Positions 23,888 to 32,696 are shown, counted from the stretch's first letter. The stretch is 64,000 nucleotides of DNA from Candidatus Woesearchaeota archaeon (GCA_018696595.1 JABHQW010000008.1:363758-427757); one strand, 5' to 3'. Made by a program: numbers and translations. The notes: a model not told the origin generated them from the sequence alone.

Positions 23888-23953
23888 ATTAAAACAAAAA
23901 TTCTAGAATTTTTGGGATCTGGTTCGCCTCTTAAAATTAGGGAGATGAATTAA
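23888..23953 (+). promoter_or_regulatory. Possible leader peptide frame overlapping a palindrome before purB
   Basis: A GGTGAT ribosome site (23878-23883) is followed by an open frame of about 21 codons, starting at ATT 23888 or in the same frame at GTG 23879. It ends TAA at 23951-23953, immediately before the purB ATG. The purB ribosome site (GGGAGATG) is inside this frame. No AUG start exists, so the peptide is speculative. It also spans the palindrome at 23895-23914. Confidence 0.35.
23895..23914. promoter_or_regulatory. Perfect 20-nt palindrome in the purB leader
   Basis: CAAAAATTCT is followed directly by its reverse complement AGAATTTTTG. It lies about 20-40 nt after the predicted transcription start and 39 nt before purB. 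It could be a regulator site at DNA level. As RNA it has no loop, so a shortened hairpin is possible. Confidence 0.55.
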
Positions 23954-25678
23954 ATGACGGCTCACCATAAATCAGAAGACTTAAATTTACATTCTTTAAA
24001 GGCTATTTCTCCAATTGATGGTAGACATAGATTAATGACCGAACCATTGGCAGATTGGTTCTCAGAATTTGCATTGTTTAAGTACAGGCTTCATATGGAA
24101 GTTGAGTACTTAATTGCATTATCGGAAAATGAACCGTTCAATGCAGTAAGAAATTTCACTTTAGAAGAAAAAGATTTCTTAAAAGGAATTGTGCGTAACT
24201 TTACTTTACAGGATGCACAAGTAATTCAGAACATTGATCGGTTTGGTTATCAAGAAATGAAACCGACTAACCATGATTGTAAATCTGTAGAATATTTTCT
24301 TAAAAGAAAACTTGAAGAAAGTTCATTAACAGATGTAAAAGAATTTGTTCATTTTGGTTTAACTTCAGAAGATATGAATAATATTGCTCACAATTGTATG
24401 ATTAATGGAGCATTAAATCAACATTATATCCCAAATTTAGTTTCTTTACTGGATGAATTAAAAGGACTAGCAGAATCAGAAAAGTCTACCGCTATGTTAA
24501 GTAGAACTCATGGCCAACCGGCAACTCCAACAACAGTTGGTAAAGAGATGGCTAATTATCTTGACAGATTAAGAAAACAGTTAATCAAACTTAAACAATT
24601 TAAATTACCTGCAAAATGTAATGGTGCTGTTGGCAATCATGCTGCCCAATATTTTGCTGCAGGAGAAGTTAATTGGATGTCTTTTACTGAAAAATTTATC
24701 ACAGATCTTGGTTTTGAAGCAAATTTAATGAGTACACAAATTGAGTTTCATGATGGTTTAACAGAATTGTTTAGCATTATGATTAGTATCAATAATATTC
24801 TAAAAGATTTAGCGATGGACTTTTGGACTTATATCTCTTTGGGATATTTACAACAACAAAAGATTATTCATGAAGTTGGTAGTTCAACAATGCCACATAA
24901 GATTAATCCTTGGCGGATGGAAGTTGCTGAAGGTAGTGTAGCAGAAGCAAACGCTAAGTTGATTGGATTTATCAACAAGTTGCAAGTTTCTAGATTACAA
25001 AGAGATTTGTCGGATCATGAAGCACAAAGAGCGATAGGAGTTGGGTTTGCTCATTCTTATTTAGTAGTTCTACATGTTTTAGAAGAATTAGAAAGATTAC
25101 AGGTAAATAAGGAAAAAGTTTCTTCTGAACTGAAAGATTTTGGTAGTATTTTAACAGAAGCTGTTCAGACTTTACTGAGAAAAGAAGGGTACGAACAGCC
25201 TTATGAATTAATGAAAGATTTTTCTCGGGGCAGACATTGTACTGTTCAAGAACTGCACACTTTTGTTGACCAGTTAGATATTAAAGAAGAAACTAAATTG
25301 AAACTAAAACAATTAAGACCAGAGAATTATATTGGGTTGAGTAAAGAATTAACAGAGTTAGCAATTGGAAAATGGGAAGAGTTCAAAGAAGAATATGAAG
25401 AACCGTTACCTGCAGTAAGAAAAGTCTTCTTAGCCCCAGAAGTAAAGAACTTTGAGATTATCGAAAGATTAAAACAAATGGAGATTGAAGTTCTCGATGA
25501 ACTTACTGAAGAAAAAGGTATTTTATACATTGGTCCAATCAATGCTCAGTTTGAAGAAGCAAAAGAGAAAGGCTTTATTTGTGTGAATTACGATCCTAAT
25601 CGAAAAACTAAGGCTGATTACAACATTGTTGATCTGGCAGAATTGCCAGACTTGATTAATTCTTTTGGAGGTGACTAA
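23954..25678 (+). CDS. purB: Adenylosuccinate lyase with HAD-like C-terminal tail
   Basis: 574 residues. Residues 1 to about 475 are an adenylosuccinate lyase of the PurB type: SPIDGRH at the start, HFGLTSEDMNN, SRTHGQPATPTTVG and the fumarase/ASL signature SSTMPHKINPWRME. The enzyme cleaves SAICAR and adenylosuccinate in purine synthesis. E. coli PurB has 456 residues, so about 85-100 are extra. The tail (about 488-574: KVFLAPEVKNFEIIERLKQM, GILYIGPINAQFEEAKEKGF, YNIVDLAELPDLI) reads like the last strands of a HAD hydrolase with catalytic acids lost. It is the first gene of an operon with purA, which starts 1 nt after its stop. Confidence 0.9.
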   Translation: MTAHHKSEDLNLHSLKAISPIDGRHRLMTEPLADWFSEFALFKYRLHMEVEYLIALSENEPFNAVRNFTLEEKDFLKGIVRNFTLQDAQVIQNIDRFGYQEMKPTNHDCKSVEYFLKRKLEESSLTDVKEFVHFGLTSEDMNNIAHNCMINGALNQHYIPNLVSLLDELKGLAESEKSTAMLSRTHGQPATPTTVGKEMANYLDRLRKQLIKLKQFKLPAKCNGAVGNHAAQYFAAGEVNWMSFTEKFITDLGFEANLMSTQIEFHDGLTELFSIMISINNILKDLAMDFWTYISLGYLQQQKIIHEVGSSTMPHKINPWRMEVAEGSVAEANAKLIGFINKLQVSRLQRDLSDHEAQRAIGVGFAHSYLVVLHVLEELERLQVNKEKVSSELKDFGSILTEAVQTLLRKEGYEQPYELMKDFSRGRHCTVQELHTFVDQLDIKEETKLKLKQLRPENYIGLSKELTELAIGKWEEFKEEYEEPLPAVRKVFLAPEVKNFEIIERLKQMEIEVLDELTEEKGILYIGPINAQFEEAKEKGFICVNYDPNRKTKADYNIVDLAELPDLINSFGGD

Positions 25679-25679
25679 A

Positions 25680-27941
25680 ATGGGAAACACATTTGCAATT
25701 TTAGGTGGACAATGGGGAGACGAAGGTAAAGGAAAATTTGTAGATTGGGCAGCTAAGTATTTTGACATTTCTGCGAGAGCCACTGGTGGTAACAATGCAG
25801 GACATACTGTTTATGTTGGCGAAGAGAAACATATTTTTCATTTAATCCCTTCTGCAATTACTTGGAAGAATGTTGATTGTCTTTTAGGAAATGGAATGGT
25901 GATTGATCCATTAATTCTGTTAAAAGAAATTGATACTTTAGAACAAAAAGGTTACACTGTTAATAATCTTTACATCTCTGGAAGAGCGCATATGATTTTA
26001 CTTTACAACAAAGTCTTAGACAAATATAAAGAGAAATCAAAAGGAAAAAAGAAAGTTGGCACTACGGGAAGAGGTATTGGTCCAACTTATGCTGATAAAG
26101 CTTATTATACTGGAATCAGAATGAATGATCTGTTGGATAAAGAGTTGTTAAAAAGAAAAGTTAGCCTACATGTTTGGGAAAAGTTTGGTTCATTTAAGAA
26201 ATTACATGAAGATGATGATGAAATAATTATGGGGGCTTTAAGAGATTCTCTTCCTGAAGATACATTTTTTGATAAATGGAGAAGTAAACTACTCGATTTG
26301 GGAAATAATATTAATCTGAACAAGTTAACAAATTTCTTTGTTGATATTTATTTTTCTGTTGGTAAAATATTAAAGAAACATATTACAGATACTCGGCTGA
26401 TGTTAGAATCTAATGCCAAAGATGGTAAAAGTATTCTTTTAGAAGGTGCACAGGGGTTATTGTTAGATGTTGATCACGGAACTTATCCTTTTGTGACTTC
26501 TTCTAACGCTTCCATTGGTGGTTTGAAAACCGGTTTAGGTTTACCGCACTTAGATATTGCTTATAGTGTTGTTAAAGCTTATACTACAAGAGTCGGTGAA
26601 GGCCCTTTTGCTACAGAACTATTTGATGATGTTGGTAACTATTTAAGAGAAAAAGGTGGCGAGTTTGGTTCTACTACTGGGAGACCAAGAAGATGTGGTT
26701 GGCATGATACTGTTTTAACAAGACATACTGCATTAATTAATGGGCCAAACATTGTTATTAGTAAATTGGATGTTTTAACGGGTTTGGAGAAACTTAAAAT
26801 TTGTAATTCTTACAAATATCTTGGACCTAAGAAAGTTTTTAATGGCGAAATTTACTTCACTGGAAAAATTTTGAAAGATTTCCCTGCTGATGGGTTTTTG
26901 TTAGAACATTGTGTTCCTCATCAATGGGTTGAAATGCCTGGCTGGACTGAAGACATAACTAATGTTAAAGAATATAGTCTTTTGCCTATTAATGCCCAGA
27001 ATTATTTACGTAAAATTGAAGAGTTGGGGAATGTTGAAATTAGTTTGGTTAGCATTGGTCCAAAAAGAGAACAGATGATCGTTATGCCAGGAAGATGGAA
27101 CTTAGAAGTCAAACAAGAAAAAGTTTCTTCTTCTTCTGTAAGTGAACCTGTAGAACAACCAATAGAAGAGAGAGAAACATTTGTAGAACCAACTGTTAAT
27201 GTTGAAACAGAGTCTCAACTAGAAACCAGAACAGAAATTAAAACAGAACCTGAAGAAGACACAAAAATAAAAGCAATCATTTATGACATGGATAATACTT
27301 TAGTTAATACTGATGGCTTTGTACTTGGTCATTTAAGAAGAACGGCATTAAGAGTTTGTCAAGACATTCCATTTACAGTTCCAAGTGATGAAGAAATTAA
27401 AAGAGTACAAAAAGAAAATCTTCCTTTTGAGGATATCTTTGTAAAACTATTTCCAAATCCGTTGGGCTATATTCGTGATGAACCATTATCAGGCGTGGTT
27501 TTAGCAAAATACCGGGAAGATGCAAAAGAAATTCCTTTTTCTTCAACACTTGGCGGGATAGATCTTGTTGAAACTATGTCTAAACAAGAAGTTGTTCAAG
27601 GAATTGTGACAAACCGAGTTCGGATGGCTCGTCATCGGTTAGATCAAGCTGGTTATAGTGATTTTTCTTTTATTGTTCAACCAGAATCTAAAGAACAGAG
27701 TAAACCAAATCCTCTTTGTTTAAGACCAGCGTTAGACTTTTTGCAAGAGAAGAATATTTCTAAGTCTGAGGTTCTTTCTGTCGGCGATCATCCTGACGAT
27801 TATCTTGCTGCAAGAGATGCAGGAATTACATTCATTGCTGTTTTAACTGGAGAAAGCACCAAAGGAGATTTTATTAGTGCGGGTTTAGATGCAAATATGA
27901 TTGTTGATGATCTTGGAGAATTGAAAGAAATAATAAATTAA
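25680..27941 (+). CDS. purA: Adenylosuccinate synthetase fused to a HAD-superfamily phosphatase
   Basis: 753 residues from ATG 25680, preceded by GGAGGTGA inside the purB end. Residues 1 to about 472 are PurA: GGQWGDEGKGKF with catalytic Asp14, GGNNAGHTV with His42, GTTGRGIGP, and GGEFGSTTGRPRRCGW. It makes adenylosuccinate from IMP, aspartate and GTP. A Ser/Glu/Thr-rich linker (about 475-528) leads to a HAD domain. This has IIYDMDNTLVNTD (nucleophile Asp536, acid Asp538), GIVTNR (motif II), SKPNPLCLRP (Lys of motif III) and SVGDHPDDYLAARDAG (motif IV), so it is probably an active phosphatase. PurA is normally 420-450 residues without such a domain. The substrate of the HAD part is unknown; a nucleotide is a natural guess. 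Confidence 0.92.
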   Translation: MGNTFAILGGQWGDEGKGKFVDWAAKYFDISARATGGNNAGHTVYVGEEKHIFHLIPSAITWKNVDCLLGNGMVIDPLILLKEIDTLEQKGYTVNNLYISGRAHMILLYNKVLDKYKEKSKGKKKVGTTGRGIGPTYADKAYYTGIRMNDLLDKELLKRKVSLHVWEKFGSFKKLHEDDDEIIMGALRDSLPEDTFFDKWRSKLLDLGNNINLNKLTNFFVDIYFSVGKILKKHITDTRLMLESNAKDGKSILLEGAQGLLLDVDHGTYPFVTSSNASIGGLKTGLGLPHLDIAYSVVKAYTTRVGEGPFATELFDDVGNYLREKGGEFGSTTGRPRRCGWHDTVLTRHTALINGPNIVISKLDVLTGLEKLKICNSYKYLGPKKVFNGEIYFTGKILKDFPADGFLLEHCVPHQWVEMPGWTEDITNVKEYSLLPINAQNYLRKIEELGNVEISLVSIGPKREQMIVMPGRWNLEVKQEKVSSSSVSEPVEQPIEERETFVEPTVNVETESQLETRTEIKTEPEEDTKIKAIIYDMDNTLVNTDGFVLGHLRRTALRVCQDIPFTVPSDEEIKRVQKENLPFEDIFVKLFPNPLGYIRDEPLSGVVLAKYREDAKEIPFSSTLGGIDLVETMSKQEVVQGIVTNRVRMARHRLDQAGYSDFSFIVQPESKEQSKPNPLCLRPALDFLQEKNISKSEVLSVGDHPDDYLAARDAGITFIAVLTGESTKGDFISAGLDANMIVDDLGELKEIIN

Positions 27942-27946
27942 TTTTT

Positions 27947-28165
27947 TTATATTTTCTTAAATCTTGGTCCTTCATAATCTTCTTTTTTTACATTATCTAG
28001 AAACATTTCTTTTGGTCTAACCCACATTGTATTTGCAGATTCTCCTTTTACTGGATCGGGATGATTGTAAACAACCATCTCTTCTATGGTTTCAGAATGT
28101 AATGCGATTCCTATTACTTCTACGATTGTTCCTTTGAAGTGTTTATATTTGCCTAATTTAATCAT
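27947..28165 (-). CDS. DUF1653 family protein
   Basis: 72 residues. GKYKHFKGTIVEVIGIALHSETIEEMVVYNHP followed by MWVRPKEMFLDNV and GPRFKKI matches DUF1653, a short beta-barrel-like family found in bacteria and archaea, whose function is not established. The start overlaps the stop of the upstream winged-helix gene by 4 nt (ATGA), so the two are translationally coupled. The gene ends 5 nt from the convergent purA stop. It is soluble, with no signal peptide or membrane segment. Confidence 0.85.
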   Translation of the reverse strand: MIKLGKYKHFKGTIVEVIGIALHSETIEEMVVYNHPDPVKGESANTMWVRPKEMFLDNVKKEDYEGPRFKKI

Positions 28166-28635
28166 TCTTCATGATGTTTGAACTCTTCATCCATCTTTTT
28201 CAAATAATCTTTAACTCTACTCATTACAGACTTTAGCAAGAAGCCTTCTACTTTCTCTTCAAAGATTTCAGATAAATTACTAAACTCAGTTACTCGATAT
28301 AAGTTAGCGTTAGTTTCAATCAGATGTAAATCTTTCAATCTTTTCAATTGTCTTCTAATATTGGAAGAGGCAATGCCTAACATTGGTAACTTAGAATCTT
28401 TTCTTAAATCCATAACATTATTTTTAACTTCTTCAGAATGTAATTGTTCTTTTTGTTGTTTTGCTTTTAATAAAACATGCAGAACATCTACAACAACATC
28501 TCTTGAATCTCCAGGTTGTAATAATCCAACTGACAAGCAGAATTTTCTTACTAAATCTCTGTCGTTCATTGTTGGTTTTTCATATCTACGTAATGTAATT
28601 TCCGCAAGCGGAGTATCTCGACTAATTTTTGCCAT
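28162..28635 (-). CDS. Winged-helix DNA-binding-like protein, archaeal, function unknown
   Basis: 157 residues. The N-terminus LAEITLRRYEKP is followed by two helical segments and then a helix-turn-helix and wing (MLGIASSNIRRQLKRLKDLHLIETNANLYRVTEF). The C-terminal 45 residues are a charged helix (KSVMSRVKDYLKKMDEEFKHHEE) that could dimerise. It looks like a regulator or an RNA/DNA-associated factor. I recall similar sequences only as unnamed archaeal proteins. It is encoded 13 nt after gltX and overlaps the DUF1653 gene, so it probably belongs to a gltX-HTH-DUF1653 operon. Target unknown. Confidence 0.65.
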   Translation of the reverse strand: MAKISRDTPLAEITLRRYEKPTMNDRDLVRKFCLSVGLLQPGDSRDVVVDVLHVLLKAKQQKEQLHSEEVKNNVMDLRKDSKLPMLGIASSNIRRQLKRLKDLHLIETNANLYRVTEFSNLSEIFEEKVEGFLLKSVMSRVKDYLKKMDEEFKHHEE

Positions 28636-28648
28636 TTTTCATCTACCT

Positions 28649-30340
28649 CTATTTATGTAGGTAATAAAAAATCATTTTATTACCCTCTTTTTTGTCTAAT
28701 CTACAAAAGGAGAATCTTTCCAACTGCACAATGTCTCCTTCTTTCAAATCTAACATGCTTTTCTCTCCCAAGCCGAGGGCATGAGAATTATCTTCCATTA
28801 CTACTTCTACTACAACATTATCTTCAACAGGAAGCCAATGGATAATCATGCCTTTCTTTGAAGAGTTCTTAAAATCTTCATAACTCTCAGAAACAAATTT
28901 ATATTTTCCTTCAACAACTTCAAAATTACAATAATCCATTAAACGATGAACTTTTCCTTCAACTAACTTTTCATAATCATCTTCGGCAATATTAATTTCG
29001 TCGTGCACAGATAAAGTTCTTTGTCCTCGATCTGGGAAATCTGGATGTAAATCTAACTGCACAGAATTCTTGGGAGAATTAAGTACTTTAATTCCAACCG
29101 AATCATGAATAAAGAAATATCTGTTTGCTTTTTCTTCAATTAGTTCTTTATTGAAAGAGTTAATGTTTTTCCAGAATTCTTTCTGAGAAACAGTTTTATC
29201 ATTTAAACTAAGACCAATTTCTAAAGCATACTTTCTAAATGCGCCAGCTTGGTAACCCCTTCTTCTTAAAGCCATTAAAGTCATCAATCTAATATCATCC
29301 CAACCATGATATTCTCTTTGTTCTATAGCGAGTTTAGTTTTCGTTGTTGATAATTTAAATCCTTCAAAGTTAATTTTCCCCCAATGCTTATACTCGGGAA
29401 CTTTCCAACCAAGATATTTCATAACCAACGCTTCTTTAATTCCATTATCGTGATGATCTTTTCCATTCAAAACATGCGTAACACCTAATTCGTGATCATC
29501 AATAGCTACTGAAAGAATCATTAATGGCCAAACTCGTTGTTCCTTGCCTGTTTTTGGATGGACTCTTTCATTAATTCTCATTAAAGAAAAATCTCTCATT
29601 GCCGGGTTTTTATCTTTAATATTTGTTTTTAATTTCAGAACAGCTTCTCCTTCTGCATATTCATTAAACATTTTTGCGTATCTAAGACCGTTTTCTTTTA
29701 CATCTAACTCCCGACAAGGGCAAGCTTCTCCTTTAGCTTTTAGAGTTCGCCATTCTTCTGTATTACAGGTACAAACGTAAGCTTTGCCTTTTTGGACTAA
29801 CTTTTCTGCATAATCATAATAAGTGCCTAATCTTTCTGATTGTACTACGATCTGGTCCACTTTATTTCCTGTTAACCAATTAGCATCATCTTCAATCAGT
29901 TCGTAAGCTTTTGAATAAATATTATCTGGGTTGGTATCTTCAATCCTTAAAATGAATTTACCTTTATACATTTTAGCGTATTCATAATTTAATGAAGAAC
30001 CATAAGCGTGACCAATATGTAATGGTCCACTTGGAGATGGAGCAATTCTAACAACAACTTTACCTTCTTTTGCATTTGGTAATGGTTTTAAAGGCCCTTT
30101 AACTTCTTCTTTCTTTTCTTGAAGTTGTTCTGGGGCAATCTCTTCCAGTTTAGATTTAGCTTCTTCTTTAGACAAACTAGAAATCTCTTTAATCGTATTA
30201 TCAATTTCTTTTAAAACTTTTGGAACATCTTTTTTCAGTTCAGGATTGTCTCTCAGAGTTAATCCCAGAACAACTTTAGGATTGACAGAACCAAATTGGT
30301 AGATGTTTTTTAGGCAGTGTTTGAGAATAGTGTCTTTCAT
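28649..30340 (-). CDS. gltX: Glutamyl-tRNA synthetase, archaeal type
   Basis: 563 residues, the usual archaeal length. An N-terminal helical domain of about 90 residues (archaeal-specific) precedes the class I catalytic core. The HIGH motif is SPSGPLHIGHAYGSS at about residue 105, with FILRIEDTNP. The second signature is KLSTTKTK, corresponding to KMSKS. The C-terminal half is the beta-barrel anticodon domain of the GlnRS/archaeal GluRS type. It charges tRNA-Glu and, in organisms with the Gat transamidase route, also tRNA-Gln. Cytoplasmic. It leads an operon with two small genes downstream on the reverse strand. Confidence 0.96.
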   Translation of the reverse strand: MKDTILKHCLKNIYQFGSVNPKVVLGLTLRDNPELKKDVPKVLKEIDNTIKEISSLSKEEAKSKLEEIAPEQLQEKKEEVKGPLKPLPNAKEGKVVVRIAPSPSGPLHIGHAYGSSLNYEYAKMYKGKFILRIEDTNPDNIYSKAYELIEDDANWLTGNKVDQIVVQSERLGTYYDYAEKLVQKGKAYVCTCNTEEWRTLKAKGEACPCRELDVKENGLRYAKMFNEYAEGEAVLKLKTNIKDKNPAMRDFSLMRINERVHPKTGKEQRVWPLMILSVAIDDHELGVTHVLNGKDHHDNGIKEALVMKYLGWKVPEYKHWGKINFEGFKLSTTKTKLAIEQREYHGWDDIRLMTLMALRRRGYQAGAFRKYALEIGLSLNDKTVSQKEFWKNINSFNKELIEEKANRYFFIHDSVGIKVLNSPKNSVQLDLHPDFPDRGQRTLSVHDEINIAEDDYEKLVEGKVHRLMDYCNFEVVEGKYKFVSESYEDFKNSSKKGMIIHWLPVEDNVVVEVVMEDNSHALGLGEKSMLDLKEGDIVQLERFSFCRLDKKEGNKMIFYYLHK

Positions 30341-30385
30341 TGTTGATTGTAAAGAAGTAGTAGTTATTAAAGGTTTTGATTATAT

Positions 30386-31195
30386 CTAAAACCTGCCCTT
30401 CTCAACCAATTTCTTCATTCTTTTTACAAAACCATCAGCTTCAGCATAATACTTTTCATAATCTACACCTTTAATTTCTCTAATCTCTCTATGGGTTATT
30501 TTTTTACTAAGAACATAAAACTTCTTCATGGTTTCTACATATTTCTTCTCTAATAAACGATGTTTAACATAAGTGTCTTCTAATATGTCTGCAACATGTT
30601 CAGGGGTTGGCGGAACAATATTTTTCCGCATTAAAGCTGCATGTGCAGAATCAATTACTGCCCAATATAAATCAAGAGTCGCTTGCAATAAATGCCATTT
30701 TGAATTTAATAAAGTTCTTGGAGCTCGACCAAAATATCGCCAAACAGATTCTTCCGAGGGACGAATACGACCTTGTTGTAATAATCTTTGTAATGGTTCA
30801 AAGAATCCAGAATCATTTAAAGCAACACCATCTCTTAGAATATTAACTGCAACTGGGTCACCAGCTTTAACATATTCCCAAAAGGAAGTAAAAGTCATTG
30901 AAGTAATATGAAATTTATCTGAAATCTTGGAAATAACTTTCTCAACAATAATCTTGTAACTTTCAATTAAAGCTTCTGTAACTTGGAATGAAACATCATT
31001 ACTAACTAATAAAACATCAATATCACTATGTTTGGTTGTTTCTCTTCTAACCGCACTTCCAAACAAAACCGCTCCCATTAAAAAGTCGCCAAGCTCATTT
31101 TTAACTTCTTGAACAAATTTTTGTGCTAATTTAAGATCATCAGTTGGATATTTATGAATATTCTCGTTTTCTTTTTTATGTATTCTAAATTGCAT
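30386..31195 (-). CDS. Nucleotidyltransferase-domain protein
   Basis: 269 residues. The motif GAVLFGSAVRRETTKHSDIDVLLV gives the GS...DxD active site of the Pol-beta nucleotidyltransferase superfamily, with Asp pair in DID. A helical C-terminal part (about 130-269), ending YYAEADGFVKRMKKLV, resembles a HEPN-like or substrate domain such as in minimal nucleotidyltransferases (kanamycin nucleotidyltransferase-like). The protein is cytoplasmic and intact. Members transfer nucleotides to small molecules, proteins or RNA; nothing here narrows that. It lies 45 nt upstream of gltX on the same strand, so co-transcription is possible. A toxin-antitoxin type role seems less likely because the two domains sit in one chain. 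Confidence 0.75.
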   Translation of the reverse strand: MQFRIHKKENENIHKYPTDDLKLAQKFVQEVKNELGDFLMGAVLFGSAVRRETTKHSDIDVLLVSNDVSFQVTEALIESYKIIVEKVISKISDKFHITSMTFTSFWEYVKAGDPVAVNILRDGVALNDSGFFEPLQRLLQQGRIRPSEESVWRYFGRAPRTLLNSKWHLLQATLDLYWAVIDSAHAALMRKNIVPPTPEHVADILEDTYVKHRLLEKKYVETMKKFYVLSKKITHREIREIKGVDYEKYYAEADGFVKRMKKLVEKGRF

Positions 31196-31326
31196 TATTT
31201 ATAGAGAATAGCAGTGAGGTTTATTAAGCTTTTTTAACTATTCTAGAGTAGGTAGTGCAAAATCAACATGAAATAATTCATTCTTTAGCAACATTTTTAA
31301 ACAAACATTAACACTTTCAAACTAAA

Positions 31327-32256
31327 ATGTATGATACAATTATTATCGGAGCCGGTCCAGCAGGATTAGCAGCAGCAATTTATGCTGGAAGAAAAAAACT
31401 AAAGACCGCGATTATTACCATTGATGTAGGTGGTCAGGGAAACTTAACTAGTCATATTGAGAATTATCCTGGTGCATTACCTCAATCTGGAATGGAACTG
31501 ATTGATAAGTTTAAACAACAAGTTGACGCTCAAGGAGTAGAATTTCTCTTTGGTAAAGCTACTGAAGTTAAAAAAGTCGATGATCATTTTGAAATTGTTG
31601 TGGGTAATACTGAGATTCATAAAACTAAAAGCATAATTCTAACTTACGGAAAAGTTCCTCGTAGATTAGGTATTCCTGGTGAAGATGAATTCTTTGGGAA
31701 AGGAGTGAGTACTTGTGCAACCTGCGATGGACCATTATATAAAAACAAAATTGTTGCCATTGTTGGCGGCGGAAATTCTGCTGTTGAGGCAGCTATTGAT
31801 TTGTCAACCCATGCAGAAAAAGTTTATTTAGTCCACAGAAGACAAGAATTTAGAGCGGATGAAGTTACCATTGAGAAAATTAAGACCAATCCTAAAATAG
31901 AATTAGTTTTAGATTCTGTTCCTGTTGAAATTAAGGGAGAAAGATTTGTCAATGCTACTGTAGTTGAAAACAAAGTAACAAAAGAACAAAGAGAAATCAA
32001 AATTGATGGCTTGTTCTTAGAAATCGGTTATGTTGTAGATAGTTCGTTTGTTAAAGAATTAATTAAAATTAATGAGTATAATGAAGTTATTGTTAACTCA
32101 ATTGGCGAGACTTCTCTAAAAGGAGTTTTTGCTGCTGGTGACGTAACAGATATGCCTTACAAACAAGCAATTATTGCTGCTGGCGAAGGGGCTAAAGCAG
32201 CTTTAAGCGCTTACGCTTACGTTACTGGAATGAAACCAACAACTGATTGGCATTAA
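31327..32256 (+). CDS. trxB: Thioredoxin reductase
   Basis: 309 residues. FAD motif GAGPAGLAAAIYAG at the N-terminus, redox centre CATC (Cys130, Cys133) in VSTCATCDGPLY, NADPH-binding Rossmann motif VGGGNSAVEAAIDL, HRRQEFRAD (binding of the NADPH phosphate), and closing FAAGDVTDMPYKQAIIAAGEG. This is a low-molecular-weight thioredoxin reductase with both pyridine nucleotide and FAD domains. It reduces thioredoxin-fold proteins in the cytoplasm. The next gene, 18 nt downstream, is an exported thioredoxin-like lipoprotein, suggesting a linked thiol-redox function, although the two act on opposite sides of the membrane. Confidence 0.95.
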   Translation: MYDTIIIGAGPAGLAAAIYAGRKKLKTAIITIDVGGQGNLTSHIENYPGALPQSGMELIDKFKQQVDAQGVEFLFGKATEVKKVDDHFEIVVGNTEIHKTKSIILTYGKVPRRLGIPGEDEFFGKGVSTCATCDGPLYKNKIVAIVGGGNSAVEAAIDLSTHAEKVYLVHRRQEFRADEVTIEKIKTNPKIELVLDSVPVEIKGERFVNATVVENKVTKEQREIKIDGLFLEIGYVVDSSFVKELIKINEYNEVIVNSIGETSLKGVFAAGDVTDMPYKQAIIAAGEGAKAALSAYAYVTGMKPTTDWH

Positions 32257-32274
32257 AAATGAGGTGAATTTAAA

Positions 32275-32631
32275 ATGAGAAAGGTATTAATTGTTTCGTT
32301 GGCTTTGTTAACTGTATTTCTAGTTTCTTGTGGAAATACAGGGAATGGTATAGCTGGGTCAACTAACTTAGATGCATTTGCAGAATGTTTAGCTGAGAAT
32401 GGTGCTACTATGTATGGTGCAGAATGGTGTAGTCATTGTAAAGATCAAAAAGCAATGTTTGGAAGTTCTTTCAAGAATGTAGATTATGTTGAATGTACTG
32501 TTGAACAACAAAAATGTGTGGAATCTGGCATTTCGGGTTATCCTAGTTGGGTGTTTTCCGATGGGACCATTTTAGCAGGAGTACAACAATTCTCAACATT
32601 GGCAAAGAAGACGGGTTGTGTTTTGAACTGA
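32275..32631 (+). CDS. Thioredoxin-like lipoprotein, VKOR-associated type
   Basis: 118 residues. The signal ends in lipobox FLVSCGN, so it is likely a lipoprotein. The domain (about 35-118) has MYGAEWCSHCKDQKAMFG (WCSHC active site), then YVECTVEQQKCVESGISGYPSW (two further cysteines and the cis-Pro turn) and GVQQFSTLAKKTGC. This order matches the thioredoxin domain fused to or partnered with bacterial VKOR/DsbB-like proteins, which oxidise thiols outside the cell. No VKOR gene is in this window. A GAGGTGA ribosome site precedes the start. It probably forms a two-gene unit with trxB. Confidence 0.82.
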   Translation: MRKVLIVSLALLTVFLVSCGNTGNGIAGSTNLDAFAECLAENGATMYGAEWCSHCKDQKAMFGSSFKNVDYVECTVEQQKCVESGISGYPSWVFSDGTILAGVQQFSTLAKKTGCVLN

Positions 32632-32644
32632 TAGCAAACCCATA

Positions 32645-32655
32645 AATTTATATAC
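32645..32655 (+). promoter_or_regulatory. TATA box of the exporter operon
   Basis: AATTTATATAC, about 45-50 bp before the start at 32697, with a GGTGAT ribosome site at 32687-32692 in between. Confidence 0.5.
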
Positions 32656-32696
32656 TATTTTTATTTTTTACTTTTTATATAAAAAAGGTGATGTTC

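Noticed and set aside
30386..31195. Toxin-antitoxin (MNT-HEPN) pair
   Set aside because: The nucleotidyltransferase and helical parts are in a single 269-residue protein with no second small gene alongside.
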